From the NCBI GenBank assembly GCA_034508935.3, contig CM067454.1, positions 31,315,170-31,379,169 on the forward strand: a DNA stretch of 64,000 bases. The letters are read 5' to 3'. Each line of letters starts with the position of its first letter. Within the stretch, counting starts at the first letter, position 1. The position numbers and the translations under genes were made by a program. Positions 1 through 25,137 of this stretch are shown here, one piece after another. Source of the DNA: Berghia stephanieae (taxonomy: Eukaryota; Mollusca; Gastropoda; Nudibranchia; Aeolidiidae). The notes below the pieces were generated by a model. The model was given only the letters and a program-made list of their open reading frames with translations, was not told the origin of the DNA and ran no database searches.

Positions 1-329
1 TGGTTTGATAAACTGTCACCGGGAACTAAACCAATAATGGTAAGAGCCGTAGGATATACAGGTTATATCATGATGTATAAATGAGGGTTTATAGGGTTGT
101 TGGTGAAAAAAGAGAGAAAGGGTGTAAGGATTTCTCTTCACAGCCATTAGGCCTTTGGGGCTGGAGTTTATCCCAATTTCTACAGCATGAAAAGGAAAAA
201 GACAATAGCAATTGCTAGCTACCGTTTGAATAGAATGCTAGTCTATATCACAAAGCACTCTCCACCAGATCTACCAGACCCAGCTATACCAATCACTGTT
301 GGGTTGACAGGGTGGTCTGAGAAAAAAAA

Positions 330-408
330 ATCTCAACGTCACCTGGGATCAATCTCATTTCTTTTACACGCGGAGCAAGTGCTACCAACTGAGCTATCAG
401 GATCCCCT
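330..408 (-). repeat. tRNA-headed SINE fragment (type C)
   Basis: Read on the minus strand this has a tRNA-like head, GATAGCTCAGTTGGTAGCAC, with a good A box. It is followed by a diverged stretch ending in a GATCCCAGGTG-like B-box region. A second copy of the same head lies at 52204-52285. The C run at about 408-423 abuts it. It is a SINE relic, not a functional tRNA, because no acceptor stem can be closed. Confidence 0.55.
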
Positions 409-453
409 CCCCCCCCCCCCCCCACGATTACTCTCAATAATATAAATAAAAAG

Positions 454-553
454 TATTCTCTTTATCCATCCTCTGCAAGAAATTTTTCTTTAGGCTCTGT
501 CTCGAGAAAAGACCTAGATAGCCTTGGCATCAGATGTAGTGTGGTGCAGCAAA
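454..553 (-). repeat. SINE type B, 3' fragment
   Basis: The stretch matches the 3' half of the SINE at 887-1088: a run like TTTATCCATC, then TGCAAGAAATTT, then a CTCGAGAAAAGACC-like block and a GCATCAGATG block, in the same order. The tRNA-like head is missing. Diverged. Confidence 0.5.
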
Positions 554-886
554 GTGAGCATCAGGAACTAAGAATCATGTTAAAGAGAAAAAAAGAACGA
601 AATCCCCCCTCCCAAGAAAAAAACCCAAAAACCCCCAATAAAACATAAAACAAAACCAACCAAGATTCTAGCGGAGATTAATCCAGGACATCTGACTAGG
701 TTCATGTGCATTCCATATCCACTGCACTATCTCGCTTCAAAATCACTTCATAAGAATAATGCAATAACGGGATTACCATCTTAATCTGGTATCATAATAT
801 AGGAGTGAAGCCTGTGTCAAACAGTAAATTTAAAATTAAATTGGTCAAAAATACAAAATTTTGTTCCCTTGCAAATTATTTTTTTT

Positions 887-1088
887 TCAAATTCCCTTTA
901 TTCATCCCATTGCAGAAATTTGTCTCTAGTGTCTAGTCCAAGGAAAGACTGGAATAACCCAGGCGTCAGCTGGAAATTGAGCTAGAGCAAGGTGACTTGG
1001 TCAAGGCCACACAGTGCAGTGGCAGGTGATCGAACTCGGTACCTTTCGGGTACAAAGCAAAGACCGTACCGCTGAGCCACGCTGCCCC
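887..1088 (-). repeat. tRNA-headed SINE (type B)
   Basis: On the minus strand it begins GGGGCAGCGTGGCTCAGCGG, giving an A box, followed by a B box like GTTCGATCACC. The body runs to the tail GGATGAATAAAGGGAATTT. A second full copy is at 22549-22770 (plus) and a fragment lies at 454-553. It sits in the last intron visible of the NME8/9-type gene. Confidence 0.75.
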
Positions 1089-1205
1089 GTTGTTTTAAAA
1101 CAGAAAGTTTCATTTTTCAAAATGGTAGATATTCAATTCAATGTGTCGAGTTCACTCCTACATAATACCATTTTGAGGCAGTAAGTCAATGATTTGAATC
1201 ATCAC

Positions 1206-14265
<13,060 letters not shown>

Positions 14266-15419
14266 TTTTTCTGTCTTTATTTATATGGACTGGAATATCA
14301 AAAACATGAGACCAAATTTGAGCCTTTTAATCACTTATAATATATTCTATAATATAATGAAAGAAGAAACAAACCTTCAAAGAGAAAATGCCATACATTC
14401 TTGTAGACGAGAATTTGAGATCTTAAAACGTAAAGGAGATCAATTTAAAACAAATATTGTTTATCAAATTCCCTTATAATCCGTTTAGCAGTGTCAGAAG
14501 CACTTGTATGTCAAGTTATAGACAATGTTCCAATATGCATCAGAATACGTTTTATATGACACAATATTAGAGATTTAATAAAATGTGGCGTGGATATAAT
14601 GGAAAGATTCTTTGCTGGTTATAAAAGTTAAGAAGAATAGAACATGGTCATTAACATAATGACTTTAATTATCGGGTAGCATAGAAAGCTAGAGTTCCAT
14701 CGTTGCTACTGATAAAATAGTAAGATATAATGCGAGTTATGAGTAAAGTCGAACTTCATCTTTAAAGGATCAATAATGATTCAAACTTTAGTTACACGGA
14801 GAATGGAAAACAAAATTGTAAAATTTCATCAGGTCGCAGTCAGAAACAGATATAATGGGATCATGGATCCAATATGCAAAACGTGAGGGGTTAAAATGAA
14901 AACTGACTGGCGTGTAAGATTATTTTGAGTTGATTAGAGAAACTGGAAAAAAATCTCCAACTGGAGTAATAAAACAAATGCGACCACCACAAATCATAGT
15001 CATTCATTGTCCTTTACTAAACTAAACGCATAGATATTGAACTATAAACTATAACAGTATTGAGCGTCCTGTGGCCAGCTCAAGCTTCTATAAACCGTAT
15101 GACACCTCCCCCCCCCCCCCTTCCCCCCTTCTACTAAATAACGGTAAATAAAGTCCTTGAGTGACCCGTAGGACTTACCTTGACATAACTGTCTTACAGA
15201 ATGTATGCATAAACTTACAATACAGTGAATTCTCTTAATGACTGTGCACCACAAGTTCATAAAAGAGTTGAACAAAAATAGTATTTCCAAAGTTGTGAAC
15301 TTGAATTGCTCTATTCAAATTATTTTTAAAAAAGTGAAAGTGAAAGAATAACGTGCATTTTCACAATTTATAATTATTTTCATTTCAAAACTCCTGATTA
15401 TTTTTAAAATACTAGATAT
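14266..15419. other. Upstream flank of the NME8/9-type gene
   Basis: This holds the presumed 5' UTR and promoter of the NME8/9-type gene. The sequence is AT-rich with no clear TATA box at a fixed distance. A C run lies at 15108-15121. No gene is recognised. Confidence 0.4.
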
Positions 15420-15890
15420 TGAAATTGGCCAGACAAAATCAGTAATGAGGATGTATATGGCAGATGCAGAGTACAACCAATCAGTACGCGTATAAAGAAA
15501 CAAAGATAGAAACTGTTCGGACACGTGCTCCTGCGAGATGAAAATATTCCAGCACAAACCTCAGTGGATGATTACTTCAATCAAGGAGCCAACTACAGAG
15601 GGCGTACACCAACTTCACTTCCCACAACATTGAATCAAGATCTCAAAAAATATCAAATCAAATGCATTTGGAAACAACGACCGAAGAACTGATTTCAACT
15701 TCAACAACACAAGGATATATCCAATTGCCTCAGCACCTTAGCACACATGATGGCATTCTAAAGCTAAGAACACTTGCACCAGACAGAAATTATGAAGGCA
15801 GATTACTAACTGGATACTAGAGAAACAGACTGACAAACTCGAAGTGACGCACACATTCACGGCAAGCGTCCATAGAGACAGCGCAGCCAT
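15420..15890 (+). mobile_element. LINE ORF2 C-terminus and 3' tail
   Basis: The frame reads WPDKISNEDVYG..., then KLFGHVLLRDENIPAQTSVDDYF, then YRGRTPTSLPTTLNQDLKKY. This is the GHVLR / GRP..t.l..DL pattern that closes many CR1- and RTE-like LINE ORFs. The tail matches the copy at 21785-22035 and ends GGCAAGCGTCCATAGAGA-like before an ATT-rich stretch. 5'-truncated. Confidence 0.8.
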
Positions 15891-16539
15891 ATTTATCATT
15901 ATTATAATTATCATTTTGAAATAATAAATACTGTTAAAAATGTTTGGGAGGTAGAGTTTTAATGTTTAATTAAGAAGGCTCAGTTGCTGCTGTTAGATAC
16001 TTGTTTCTGTTACTCATACTCAATACTCTTTCTAAGACTTTCTCGTCTCTGGCTCTGGTGACTTCGCTACTGTAACTTACTGATACTGTACTGTAAGAAT
16101 TCTTTTTATTTTTAATTGACTGTGAAGAAAAATACGAATTGAGGACAATTCACTGGTCATTTCAATTGAAAATGAGCCATTAGCCTATCATTCAATTTAA
16201 TAAATTCGTACCGCAGTAAAACAAATTTGTGAAGAACTTGTGAATCCTGAGTCAAGACATGAAATGAAACTGTTGATAGTAACGGTAACATCCGGTGTCA
16301 ATTTGATTGGTTGGCATCATAGCAACGGAAGTAAGTTTTTTTCATAGCTAAAGTTACAACAAACCGGCTCTCCATTTTGATCAAACCAACTTTAAAAAAA
16401 ATAATATAAATATCTGCCAACTAATTCAAATTATCAAAATCATTTAATACCAGTGTGTCCATATAATAAAATTTGGGGCACTGTTCGGGGGTTGATGTGT
16501 CCTGGTCATCTTTTTTTTAATTACCTCGGAACTGGGTCC

Positions 16540-16625
16540 AATCCGTGTTGCTGTTGACTAGGGACCATGTGAAGCGCAATGATCACGTTTCGTGGATTTT
16601 GCGCTATATAAATGCTAAAGTTTTA
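16540..16625 (+). repeat. SINE type A-like tail fragment
   Basis: The segment contains GTTGCTGTTGACTAGGGACC and a diverged tail ending GGATTTTGCGCTATATAAAT. It aligns with the 3' third of the type A SINE (GTTGCTGTTGGTCAGGGACC...). The head is missing or unrecognisable. Confidence 0.6.
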
Positions 16626-16974
16626 TTAAAGGACTTTATTAAACTTCTCACTTGTCACCAGCCAAGACACCAACCGAGGTAGCTCGGAGCTAGTTCTCTT
16701 GACAAATAAAAATGATAAAATCTGAAACTATTTTAGACAAGAATGGCAATTCCAGAGTTCTATAAATAGTTACCGGAAGCTGTAGGCTATTGAATCATCA
16801 TTCCACGAAATCAGTGAAAAGCTGGAAACCAAGGAATTGTAGGCTAGTTATCAAGTTATCTTTTTTAAAAATAATATTTCGTTAGCACCAATTAGTTTCT
16901 TCATTTTTCTTTCGTTGTGGATTTAATTCTGATTTTTGAGTGGAATCGATGAAATTTTATTGTTTTCTTTCCAA

Positions 16975-17715
16975 GCCATTTGCCATTTATTGTTAATGAT
17001 CAGATGGGCTCCGAAACAAGCTTCTGTCCTGCGTAATCCTTCCACATTCAGACACTGGCTTATTCTTTCATTCGCTGATGTCGTGTGACCATCTTCTTCT
17101 TGGTCTCCCTCTTTTTTTTACCCCTCCAGAAGGGTATTTATCTTTGTCTAGCTAGATAACAATAACAAATTCAAATAGCAACATATTATATTATGTTACA
17201 TAACAACAAATAAAAACTGATAACACAAAAATACTTTACGTTCTATTTCGGTGTACTTTGGTATTCAGCACGACCCTTTCATATTTTTGTTAATTCCTAC
17301 TTTGCTGTCCAAGGAATGCGGAGAATTTTCCGGTAGCATTTCACAATGCATAAATTTTATTCTCATCGTTTTTTGTGATTGTCCATGAATCACATCCATA
17401 TAATGCTGTTGAAAATATGCGTGCTCTTAATATTTTCATTTTCAGTTGGATGCTTTCACTTTTCCATAATGTCATCATTTTTTTCAATATTGTTTGGGCA
17501 AGCACTGTCCTTTGAATATCAGTCTGGAGGCCACCTCCCTTTTTGCCGTATCTTATCGCAAAGTGTATGATATATTTCAATAACTTCTTTTCCGCTTGCT
17601 TTAATCATCTCTCATATTTCATCATTTACCACCGCTTGTCCTGTTGGGATCTGATTTATTGCCCATTCTATTCCACTTTTTAGTGTAGGAAGTTCCTCAT
17701 CCATCTCAAAACTCA
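16975..17715 (-). mobile_element. RTE-like LINE, internally deleted copy
   Basis: On the minus strand, in order: an RT N-terminal segment (MDEELPTLKSGIEWAINQIP), a jump over most of the RT core, then KKGGGLQTDIQRTVLAQTIL, the MTLWKSESIQLKMKILRARI / STALYGCDSWTI segment, and finally RRRWSHDISE / ITQDRSLFRSPSDH at the end. It has several frame breaks and a non-LINE stretch near 17100-17290. It lies upstream of, and antisense to, the PLAAT-like gene. Confidence 0.82.
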
Positions 17716-17737
17716 AAATAATTGGACCGATGTGCAC

Positions 17738-17853
17738 CAGGTCTGATAACCCAATTACTTATGGGCTCATTATTGTAGTGGAAAATTTTTTTAATGACAT
17801 CCATTACAACAATGTTAAACTAGGCCCATAATTGGGTTCGGATGTCAGACCTG
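17738..17853. mobile_element. Small palindromic MITE
   Basis: The left arm CAGGTCTGATAACCCAATTA reads back inverted at the right end (AATTGGGTT, GTCAGACCTG), with matching CATTATTGTAGTGG and CCATTACAACAATG inside. A 12-bp direct repeat, AATTGGACCGAT, lies about 18 bases outside each end (17720-17731 and 17871-17882). It is about 116 bp long, with no coding capacity. Confidence 0.7.
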
Positions 17854-18033
17854 CATATATGTATACATCAAATTGGACCGATCCAATTCAGCCAAACACC
17901 TTCTACCCTCTTCATAGTTTCCTTTATAATATTAATTGTCATAAACTTTCTTTTGCATTCATTTTAAAATTGTTTTTTTTTGTCTGTGTATCTATTTCTA
18001 TATAGCCTACAAATAAAAGCTGAACTGTGAAAA

Positions 18034-19293
18034 ATGAGTTTTGTTGGCAGGGGCGACCACGACTCTATCTACGGTCATAACAAAACAACTTATAAAAACT
18101 TGAAACGGGGGGACTTGATAGAATTTCATCGAGGCGTTTATTCACATTGGGCTGTATACATAGGTAAGATATATAAAATAATGATATTGTGTTGGAGACA
18201 ACAACAATAAAAACAATAACTACCACTACTACTAATACTACTACTACTACTACTACATACCACTACTACTACTTGCATAACTACGACTACTACAGTTCAA
18301 TCCAGATAATAATTGTAACTTGATTAATCGCAACTTTCGGTTAATCACAACATTTCCCAAGAAACGGAATTAATTCTATATAAAAGTCACTGGTTAATTG
18401 CAACAAACTTCTTCTAATCGCCACAAATTTTCGACCTCAAAAAGTAGTAAATTCAAGAAAACAATCAAACAAAATGTCATTAGATTTCCTCATGGGTAAA
18501 ATCATGACAGATTGAAGAATCGAGAGTGGGCAATTAGAGATAAAAGAGGGCAGTGCTTTGTAGTATCGGTTTATGCGGTCATCTGTGACCATTAGATAGG
18601 AGTTGAGGAAACTGGGCATAGTCTATACAACTGGTTGACAATGACAATTGTAAGGAGAGACCGAGCGATATCCTTTGGTTTGTGATTGACAATTATGCAT
18701 TGTCTCTCATTCTTATCTCGGCTAATCTTACAAATGTTGAGAAAAAAAAGTGACAGTTAATCCAATCTGAATAAGATGTCAGCTTGCATCAAAGCTGTTT
18801 TTGCTTATCAAAATGAATACATGACTGCCATGTAGTTTTTGTTTCAATCAAATTGCTGAGTCTAAGGTGGACTAAAAACAATGTCTACAACAACTGGTTT
18901 GAGTTTATAAACATCCTGCCTCAGTAAGAAAACATATGACCCTTGATGCATTCTTAGGGAAATGAGTGATATCAAATGCAAAAGAAAATGATGGAATTTA
19001 CAACCATAAAAAGAAAGAAAGAAAAAAAGAAAAGAAGGAAAGAAAAAACAAACCAAAAAGCAAAACAAACAAAGAGACAAACATTTTAATGAGGCCATAG
19101 ACAGTCCCAAGCCCATGTAAACTCAGTGGGAAAATGTTGAAATATTGGAAAGAGGACTCAAATCTGGTTAATCACAACATTTTCACTGATTCCAAGGTGT
19201 TGCGATTATCTAGAGTGGACTATATTACCACTTCTACTACTACTACTACTACTACTACTACTATTACTATTTCTACTACTACTACTACTACTA

Positions 19294-19331
<38 letters not shown>

Positions 19332-19337
19332 TACTAG

Positions 19338-19375
<38 letters not shown>

Positions 19376-22300
19376 TTACTATTTCTACTACTACTACTAC
19401 TACTAACACTTTACTACCATCCAACATGGTAATCTAGAACAAGTCGGAACCGGGCCTATTTGTTCAAGAATTCCGTGTTATCTAGTTATCTAGTAGTTAT
19501 CTTTTCATTCAATGCTATGTTTTAACTCTAAAACTGATTTCTCACCTTTTTATCTGAATGATTTTATTAATGATTGTATCCCATCTCGTAATTTAAGTCA
19601 CCCGGATTATGTACACTTCAGAGCAAGCCATTAAATCTTTTTGCAAAAACTTCACCAAAAAATTTGACATTCGTATTGGTAATTATGAATAATTTTTCAA
19701 AATATGAAGCTAACTGATAGTGTAGCAACCTGGTGCTTTTTCCTTGTCGAAATCTAGTCGTCTATCACAATTTCTCAAACAATCTTTACTTTGCATCACT
19801 ATGATTAATCGACTCTGTATGAATATTTTCTTTCATCACTCGCATAAAATATTGATTTTAGTTTTAAGAAGAGATGTTAAATTTGTCAATTACGTAAGTA
19901 TTTTGTTATGAATTGATATAAAAAAAGCTTTTCAATTTTTTTATTTTTTTTTTTCTCTTCTTACGTGTGGTTTTGGGTTCTGAATTTTTAGTACCCCATA
20001 CCCCAAACCACACATGCTTCACCCCAAATCAGATCTGTTAATCAAGTATCCCAAAGGTCATATTAATTTCAAAATGTTAGCTTTTATAAAGTGAAATAAC
20101 TACTAAATGTACTCAAAGGACAACTTGGAGTTCAAAATAAATAGTAACTGGACGTTCAGGACGAAAGTGCAGCCTATCAGGCAATTATATAAAAATAAAT
20201 TAATATAATAAAATGATATTCTTTGCGCCAACACTGTAAATCATTGGGTCCTAATTTTACACCTGAGTACAGTGAGAAAATGTGACAAAAGAGCATTTAC
20301 CACTGAAAGCTGTAATTTGTGATTTAAGACATTGTTTGAGTTATATATAGTCAAGAAAGACAATAAATATAAGAATGCTGCCCAATTTGCTTCTTTCAAA
20401 GCATGTGATGCAAAACAAAAGAAAAAGGTAAATTAAAACATTACACGCATATCGTGGAGAAGGAAAAATGGGATAAAAACAAAAATCTTGAACAAAATGA
20501 CAAAGTTCATAGCATCCAATGCTACTTACTAAATAGCTTTATGCTACATTTTAAACTAAAGATGTGAGGGTGGTTTTAAATGTGTATAGTTTTTTATTTT
20601 AATATCCCGAGTATGGACATATTCATTGATTGTACATGCTATTTTATGTTCGTCTATTGTCTATAATATTTAGAAAAGTAAAACTGGAACAGCCCAATTT
20701 TTGTTGTCCCCATATTGAGCTATCTATCTGGAAAATCCATCAATGTGAAGAACTTCATCTTAGTCAAGTGAGATATTGGATAAATGGCTAAAATCCTAAA
20801 AACGTCTCCTGATTTATAAATATGATGAATGTATCCTGTTCACAGTGGCAATATTCAGGTGATGTATTTTCAATGTCTATTTTCTCTGTCGGTAGCTTTC
20901 CTTCAATGTTTTGTATTTGTTTTTCTTGTTTGTTTTATTTTTCAATATTCTTTTCTTTTCTTTCTTTTTTTTAAAACAACATTACCAATTATTTTGGTGA
21001 ATTTTTAGGAGAAGAATTAGTGGTTCATCTGGCTGGTGATGACAATGATGGTCTGAATGGGAAAATACGACCTGAACATATGTTTTCAATCTCTGGAAAG
21101 ACCTTCAACAAGGCTAAAGTCTGCGTAGACAATATATGGAAGGTCGTCCTGGACAGCAAGATGTATATAAACAACACCAAAGATTCAAAGATAAGGTATT
21201 AATTTATTTCATATCCTCAAGCTCTCTCTAATCCAAAACCGATTTACAATTCTTCTCGTATATGTCTGCAGGTTTTTAAAAATGAAAGTATATCAACAAA
21301 TATATATATGCTTAATCAAATTATTTAATGTACCAATCCAAAATCGTTTTCTGCAAATTAAACGACATCACCAAACACCCCTTTGTTTCTTTGTTAAATT
21401 TTTAGTTAAGAAAAGATTAATCAAGATTTGAACCTAAAAAAATGGAACTTTACGATTTTTTCCCCCCTTTTTTCATCTTTAATCAGTCCACTTCATCCAG
21501 ATGAAATTGTCAACAATGCTTTGGCAAAGATAGGGGAAGTTGGCTATAGCATTGTGACGAAGAACTGTGAACATTTTGCCAAATGGTGCCGATACGGTGT
21601 GGAAAAAAGTGACCAGGTTAGTACCATAATTTTCAGATTCATCATATTCCTATCATTGAGAACTTGACTCTCATTTTGAATTGGTGATTATAATGAATTA
21701 GTATTGTACAATAGCCTGATCACTCCATCCCCATCCCCCCACTCCCCTTCTCTACACATGTGTGTCTGCTTATGCTTTTGACAATGAATCAAGATCTCAA
21801 CAAATACAAAATATATTTAGAAACAACAACTGAAGAACTGATTTCAGCAACACAAAGAAATATCCAATTGCCTCAGCACCTCAACACATATGATGACCTT
21901 TAAAAACTAAGAACACTTGCACTAGACAGATACTTATGGATACAAATCACTAACTGGATTCAAAGAACAGACTGCAACATTCAAAATAACACTCCCATTT
22001 TTCACGGCAAGCGTCGATAGAGCCATATTCATTCATTTATTCATATACTTTTGGGTTAATTGACATTTTTATTCAAACTAAAACTGCATTATTTTACTAA
22101 ATGCCTGAACTTTTTATTTGTTTTTTTTCTCCCATGCAATATTGAATTAGACCTGTGTGGCTATGTAGTCTAGTGGTATGACACTCGCTTTTGAATCGGA
22201 AGATCCTAGGTTCGAGCCTAGCTCGGCGCATAGTTGAGTCCTTGGAAAAGGCTCTTTACTCACATTATCTCACCATACTCAGGTGTAAAATGATTGCCTG

Positions 22301-23217
22301 GCCGTTAAAAGCGTTGTCTCTGTTGGAAAAATTGTAATATCGCCTAACAGGCACCTACTCGTTCTACATGTTATGTGTTGCTGTTGGTCAGGGACCCCTT
22401 GTAAAGCGCTTTTAGCACGTTTAGTGGATATTGCACTTATAAAAGCTGAATTTTTTTTTTTTAGACCTGGAAGAAACTACACCATAAAGTTGGCTCAGCA
22501 CTAATCTTAATTGTTTTGGAAAGAGCCATTATCATATAACTTCAATAAGGGGGCAGCGTGGCTCAGTAGTACGGTCTTTGCTTCCTACCCGAAAGGTACC
22601 GAGTTCAATCACCCGCTGCTGTGTTGTGTTGCCTTGAGCAAGTCACCTCACCCTAGCTCACTTTGCGGCGCTGCTCTGCGGCTGACGCCTGGGTTATTCC
22701 AGTCTTCCCTCGGAATAGATCTTAAAGACAAATTTCCCCTTGGGGATGAATAAAGGGAATTTTTTTTTTTTTTGTTAAATTTATTTAATGGTTTTTATTA
22801 GTATTGTTTCAACGCTTGTGATAACTCTGTAAATGAACATTATTATATCATGCCAGATGAAAAGTCAAAATTCAGTTTTGAAAAGTGGAAGTCATAAATA
22901 TAAATTAAGCATTTCATGAGATTTTTTTTTTTTTTTTAAGGGCTAAAAATCTTTGTCAGTTTAATATCGTTTTTTAAAATGTAGAATGCATTTTTAAAAT
23001 TTGATTGTTTGGATGAAAACAATAAATAGATAAACAAATTATAAGAAAAAATGAATCAATCACAGATACCTGTCTTTTTGTCATGCAGGTGGACAACGTT
23101 TTGACAGGGGTCAGCATCGGAATTGCCGGGGCAGCTGTCCTTGGTATTGTCAGTGCAATTACCAAATATTGGAGCCCAAATAAGGCACAGACAGAAAACG
23201 ATGAAGAGGATGACTGA
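18034..23217 (+). CDS. PLAAT-like: PLAAT/LRAT-family (HRAS-like suppressor) phospholipase A/acyltransferase-like protein
   Basis: Four plus-strand exons, 18034-18163, 21009-21195, 21487-21616 and 23089-23217 (TGA), encode 191 residues; all junctions are GT/AG and in phase. The family (PLAAT1-5, LRAT, NlpC/P60 fold) has thiol phospholipase A1/A2 and N-acyltransferase activity on membrane phospholipids. The signature residues are present: RGDLIEFHRG leading to HWAVYIG (His38), VVHL (His50), and NCEHFAKWCRYG with the nucleophile Cys133. Residues 153-173 form one C-terminal hydrophobic segment (VLTGVSIGIAGAAVLGIVSA), as in membrane-anchored PLAATs, followed by an acidic tail. The length is slightly above the roughly 160-170 residues usual in vertebrates. 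A polypyrimidine tract and AG at 18005 suggest a spliced 5' UTR exon beginning at 18006. Intron 1 carries a pogo-like element and intron 3 a LINE tail and two SINEs. The exact paralogue is not assignable. Confidence 0.94.
18228..18292. repeat. (TAC)n microsatellite, left of the pogo-like insert
   Basis: Imperfect ACT/TAC units end directly at the left end of the element starting at 18293. The same triplet resumes beyond its right end at 19226. Confidence 0.9.
18293..19222. mobile_element. Pogo/Tigger-like non-autonomous DNA transposon
   Basis: The left end CAGTTCAATCCAGATAAT pairs with the inverted right end TAGTCCACTCTAGATAAT (14 of 18), and a TA lies on each side (18291-18292, 19223-19224). 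Inner sequences such as GGTTAATCACAAC also recur inverted. It is about 930 bp and has no recognisable transposase. It sits within a (TAC)n repeat in intron 1 of the PLAAT-like gene. Confidence 0.72.
19226..19408. repeat. (TAC)n microsatellite, right of the pogo-like insert
   Basis: About 55 ACT/TAC units with interruptions such as ATTACTATTTCT that recur at 19262 and 19374, showing internal duplication of a longer block. Confidence 0.93.
20245..20300 (-). repeat. SINE type A, central fragment
   Basis: TTTTACACCTGAGTACAGTG followed by AGAAAATGTGA and AAAGAGC matches the central block of the reversed type A SINE (ACACCTGAGTACGGTGAGAG...). It is short and isolated. Confidence 0.5.
21785..22035 (+). 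mobile_element. LINE 3' tail, same family as 15420-15890
   Basis: It shares AATGAATCAAGATCTCAA, CCAATTGCCTCAGCACCT, AAGAACACTTGCAC and TCACGGCAAGCGTC with the 15.4 kb copy, in the same order. The translation gives LNQDL...ITNWIQRTD. It is in intron 3 of the PLAAT-like gene and ends in an ATTC-rich run. Confidence 0.8.
22154..22460 (+). repeat. tRNA-headed SINE type A, full length
   Basis: The head GGCTATGTAGTCTAGTGGTA (A box) and AGGTTCGAGCC (B box) are followed by the body TTGAGTCCTTGGAAAAGGCT, CGCCTAACAGGCACC and GCTGTTGGTCAGGGACCCCT. The tail is TTTAGTGGATATTGC..., then T-rich. It is one of the three best preserved copies and lies in intron 3 of the PLAAT-like gene. Confidence 0.88.
22549..22770 (+). 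repeat. tRNA-headed SINE type B, full length
   Basis: It starts GGGGGCAGCGTGGCTCAGTA (A box), with CCGAGTTCAATCACC (diverged B box). The body includes GACGCCTGGGTTATTCCAGT and the tail GATGAATAAAGGGAATTTTT. It is about 90 bases beyond a type A copy, so two SINE families lie back to back in one intron. Confidence 0.85.
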
Positions 23218-23575
23218 TTTTGAAAATTACTTTTTAGAATTAAGTCTTAATTACTCATTTTACATTTTTTTTAAAATTGATCTATGTTAAGTTAAATGAC
23301 TTAAAAAACCAAAAACAAAAAAAAACAAAACAAAAAAAAAACAAAAAAAAAAAATATTTGAAGACGTTTTTTTATAGAGATTAGGTGTGCCTGTTAATTA
23401 TTTACAAGGTTACCTAAAATTCTATTTTAAAAAAAAATTGGCTTCATCAACCACTCACTGTAATTTTGCGTTTTCTGCTCGAAACCCTAAAAATAAAAAT
23501 GAAATCGAATTTTAAATATTGAAAAAATGCAGATAGCATTAGAGTTTCCACAAATGTCAATATATATAAATTATA

Positions 23576-23588
23576 AATAAACAATAAA
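23576..23588 (+). promoter_or_regulatory. Candidate polyadenylation signals of the PLAAT-like gene
   Basis: Two AATAAA hexamers (23576-23581 and 23583-23588) lie about 360 bases after the stop codon. They are the first tight cluster downstream and predict a 3' UTR of roughly 390 bases. Confidence 0.5.
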
Positions 23589-24344
23589 CCACTTTTATTC
23601 ATCTCAAGGGAGAATTCGACTGTAGTGTTATCTTAAAAATTGTCCTCATATGTTATTTCCGAAATTGTTTCAAAATCGAATCAATTGCCCCTTTTTAATA
23701 TATATTATCAAGACATTTAAAAAATTGTGTAGTATTTATACCGACTTATACTTAATAAAAATATTTTTTTAAATCATCCTTATTGTAATCATCATTGCAT
23801 ATCATTGATATGGAGTGGAGGAGATAGAGAAGTATTTCATTTTTCAAATCTTCAATTCTTCTTCATGTAAACATGTGGTTTTAAGTACCAGTGGAAATTC
23901 AAAGAAAAAGAGTGAGTAATTCATAATTCCTATCTATCAAATGGAAATCTGAGAAGATAAAATGAAAAAACTTTGCCAGAATTAATCTCGTTAAACCCTT
24001 ATTGAAAAAAAGCTAATTTTGTTTGAAGTCTGATCCCACTTACCACCTCAAAACGTTGTTATGTCGCAGTGGGTGTTCATGTTTTATTGAGGACAATGAA
24101 TATCATTTGGTAAAGTGACAAACATTAAAATGCAAGTTTTCTGGCCATTTTAACTTCTTTAAAATCCTTTTTTAGCAACCACAACTCACCAGACATAATT
24201 CCGTTTTGACAGGATGGGTCACAATTGATTGAATCCTATCTAAGTCCAGGCCTTGTCAGCCACGATTTTCTTCACATCAACTCAATTCTCCATCTCTTCA
24301 TAAAACAAATATTTCCTATGGCTATACAATTTTTTTTTTAAATT

Positions 24345-24630
24345 GAGCTTTTATATAGCGCAATATCCACTAAATGTGTTCAAAGCGCTTTACAAGGGGT
24401 CCCTGACTAACAGCATCATGTAGAACGAAACATGACGCCTGTTAGGCGATATTACAATTATTTTTCTGTCAGAGACAACGCTGTCAACGGCCAGGTACTC
24501 ATTTTACACCTGAGTACGGTGAGAGAATATGAGTAAAGAGCCTATTCCAAGGACTCAACTATGCGCTGAGCGAGGCTCGAACCCAGAACCTTCTGATCCG
24601 AATGCGATTGTCATACCACATAGCCGCTAT
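24345..24630 (-). repeat. tRNA-headed SINE type A, full length
   Basis: The reversed copy shows tail GAGCTTTTATATAGCGCAAT, body GGCCAGGTACTCATTTTACA and head (CGAGGCTCGAACCCAG, CATACCACATAGCC). It lies in the intergenic desert 3' of the PLAAT-like gene. Confidence 0.87.
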
Positions 24631-25137
24631 AGTGACTTTTTACACTTAAGTCAAAAGTTCTAATGGTTTTGTTGCAAGTTGTACAGTTCACAGCCATTAC
24701 CCACCCAATCTCTTAATAATCCAAAGATAGTTGATAGAGTTTATCAATTTTTTCTTTCTTTTTATTTAATGACATAAATAACTGCAACCCTCTCAAGCAC
24801 ATTCCTCTCATACTCATAGTTTGTTGTATGACCACCAAAAAAAAATTAATAAATTGATTAAAGAATAAATAAAAATAAAGAGAGATCTTGCCAACATTCT
24901 ATGCTTGGTGTTTTTTTTTTAATTTTTTTTTTTATGATGTTATGTTCATTTTTGTGTATCAATTTTACAGTCCACAACTTCTCACAGCTTGGTATCACTT
25001 TTATTTCAAAAGCAGTTTTATAATATAAATAGGGCTGAAAATTATATGTAAGATTATAAGCCTTATCGGAAGGGATATATTCCATGTGACTTACTGCCTC
25101 AAAATAGTGTTTTGTTGTGGTCATTGCTAATTATTGA

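Noticed and set aside
187-648. 153-residue frame near the left edge
   Set aside because: It runs through two SINE fragments and a C run; no protein domain is recognised.
22154-22240. A tRNA gene with good A and B boxes
   Set aside because: The acceptor and anticodon stems do not pair and the sequence continues into the SINE body found at the other type A copies.
24858-25124. 88-residue minus-strand frame
   Set aside because: It is AT-rich with a Lys run, no recognisable domain and no splice-consistent neighbours.
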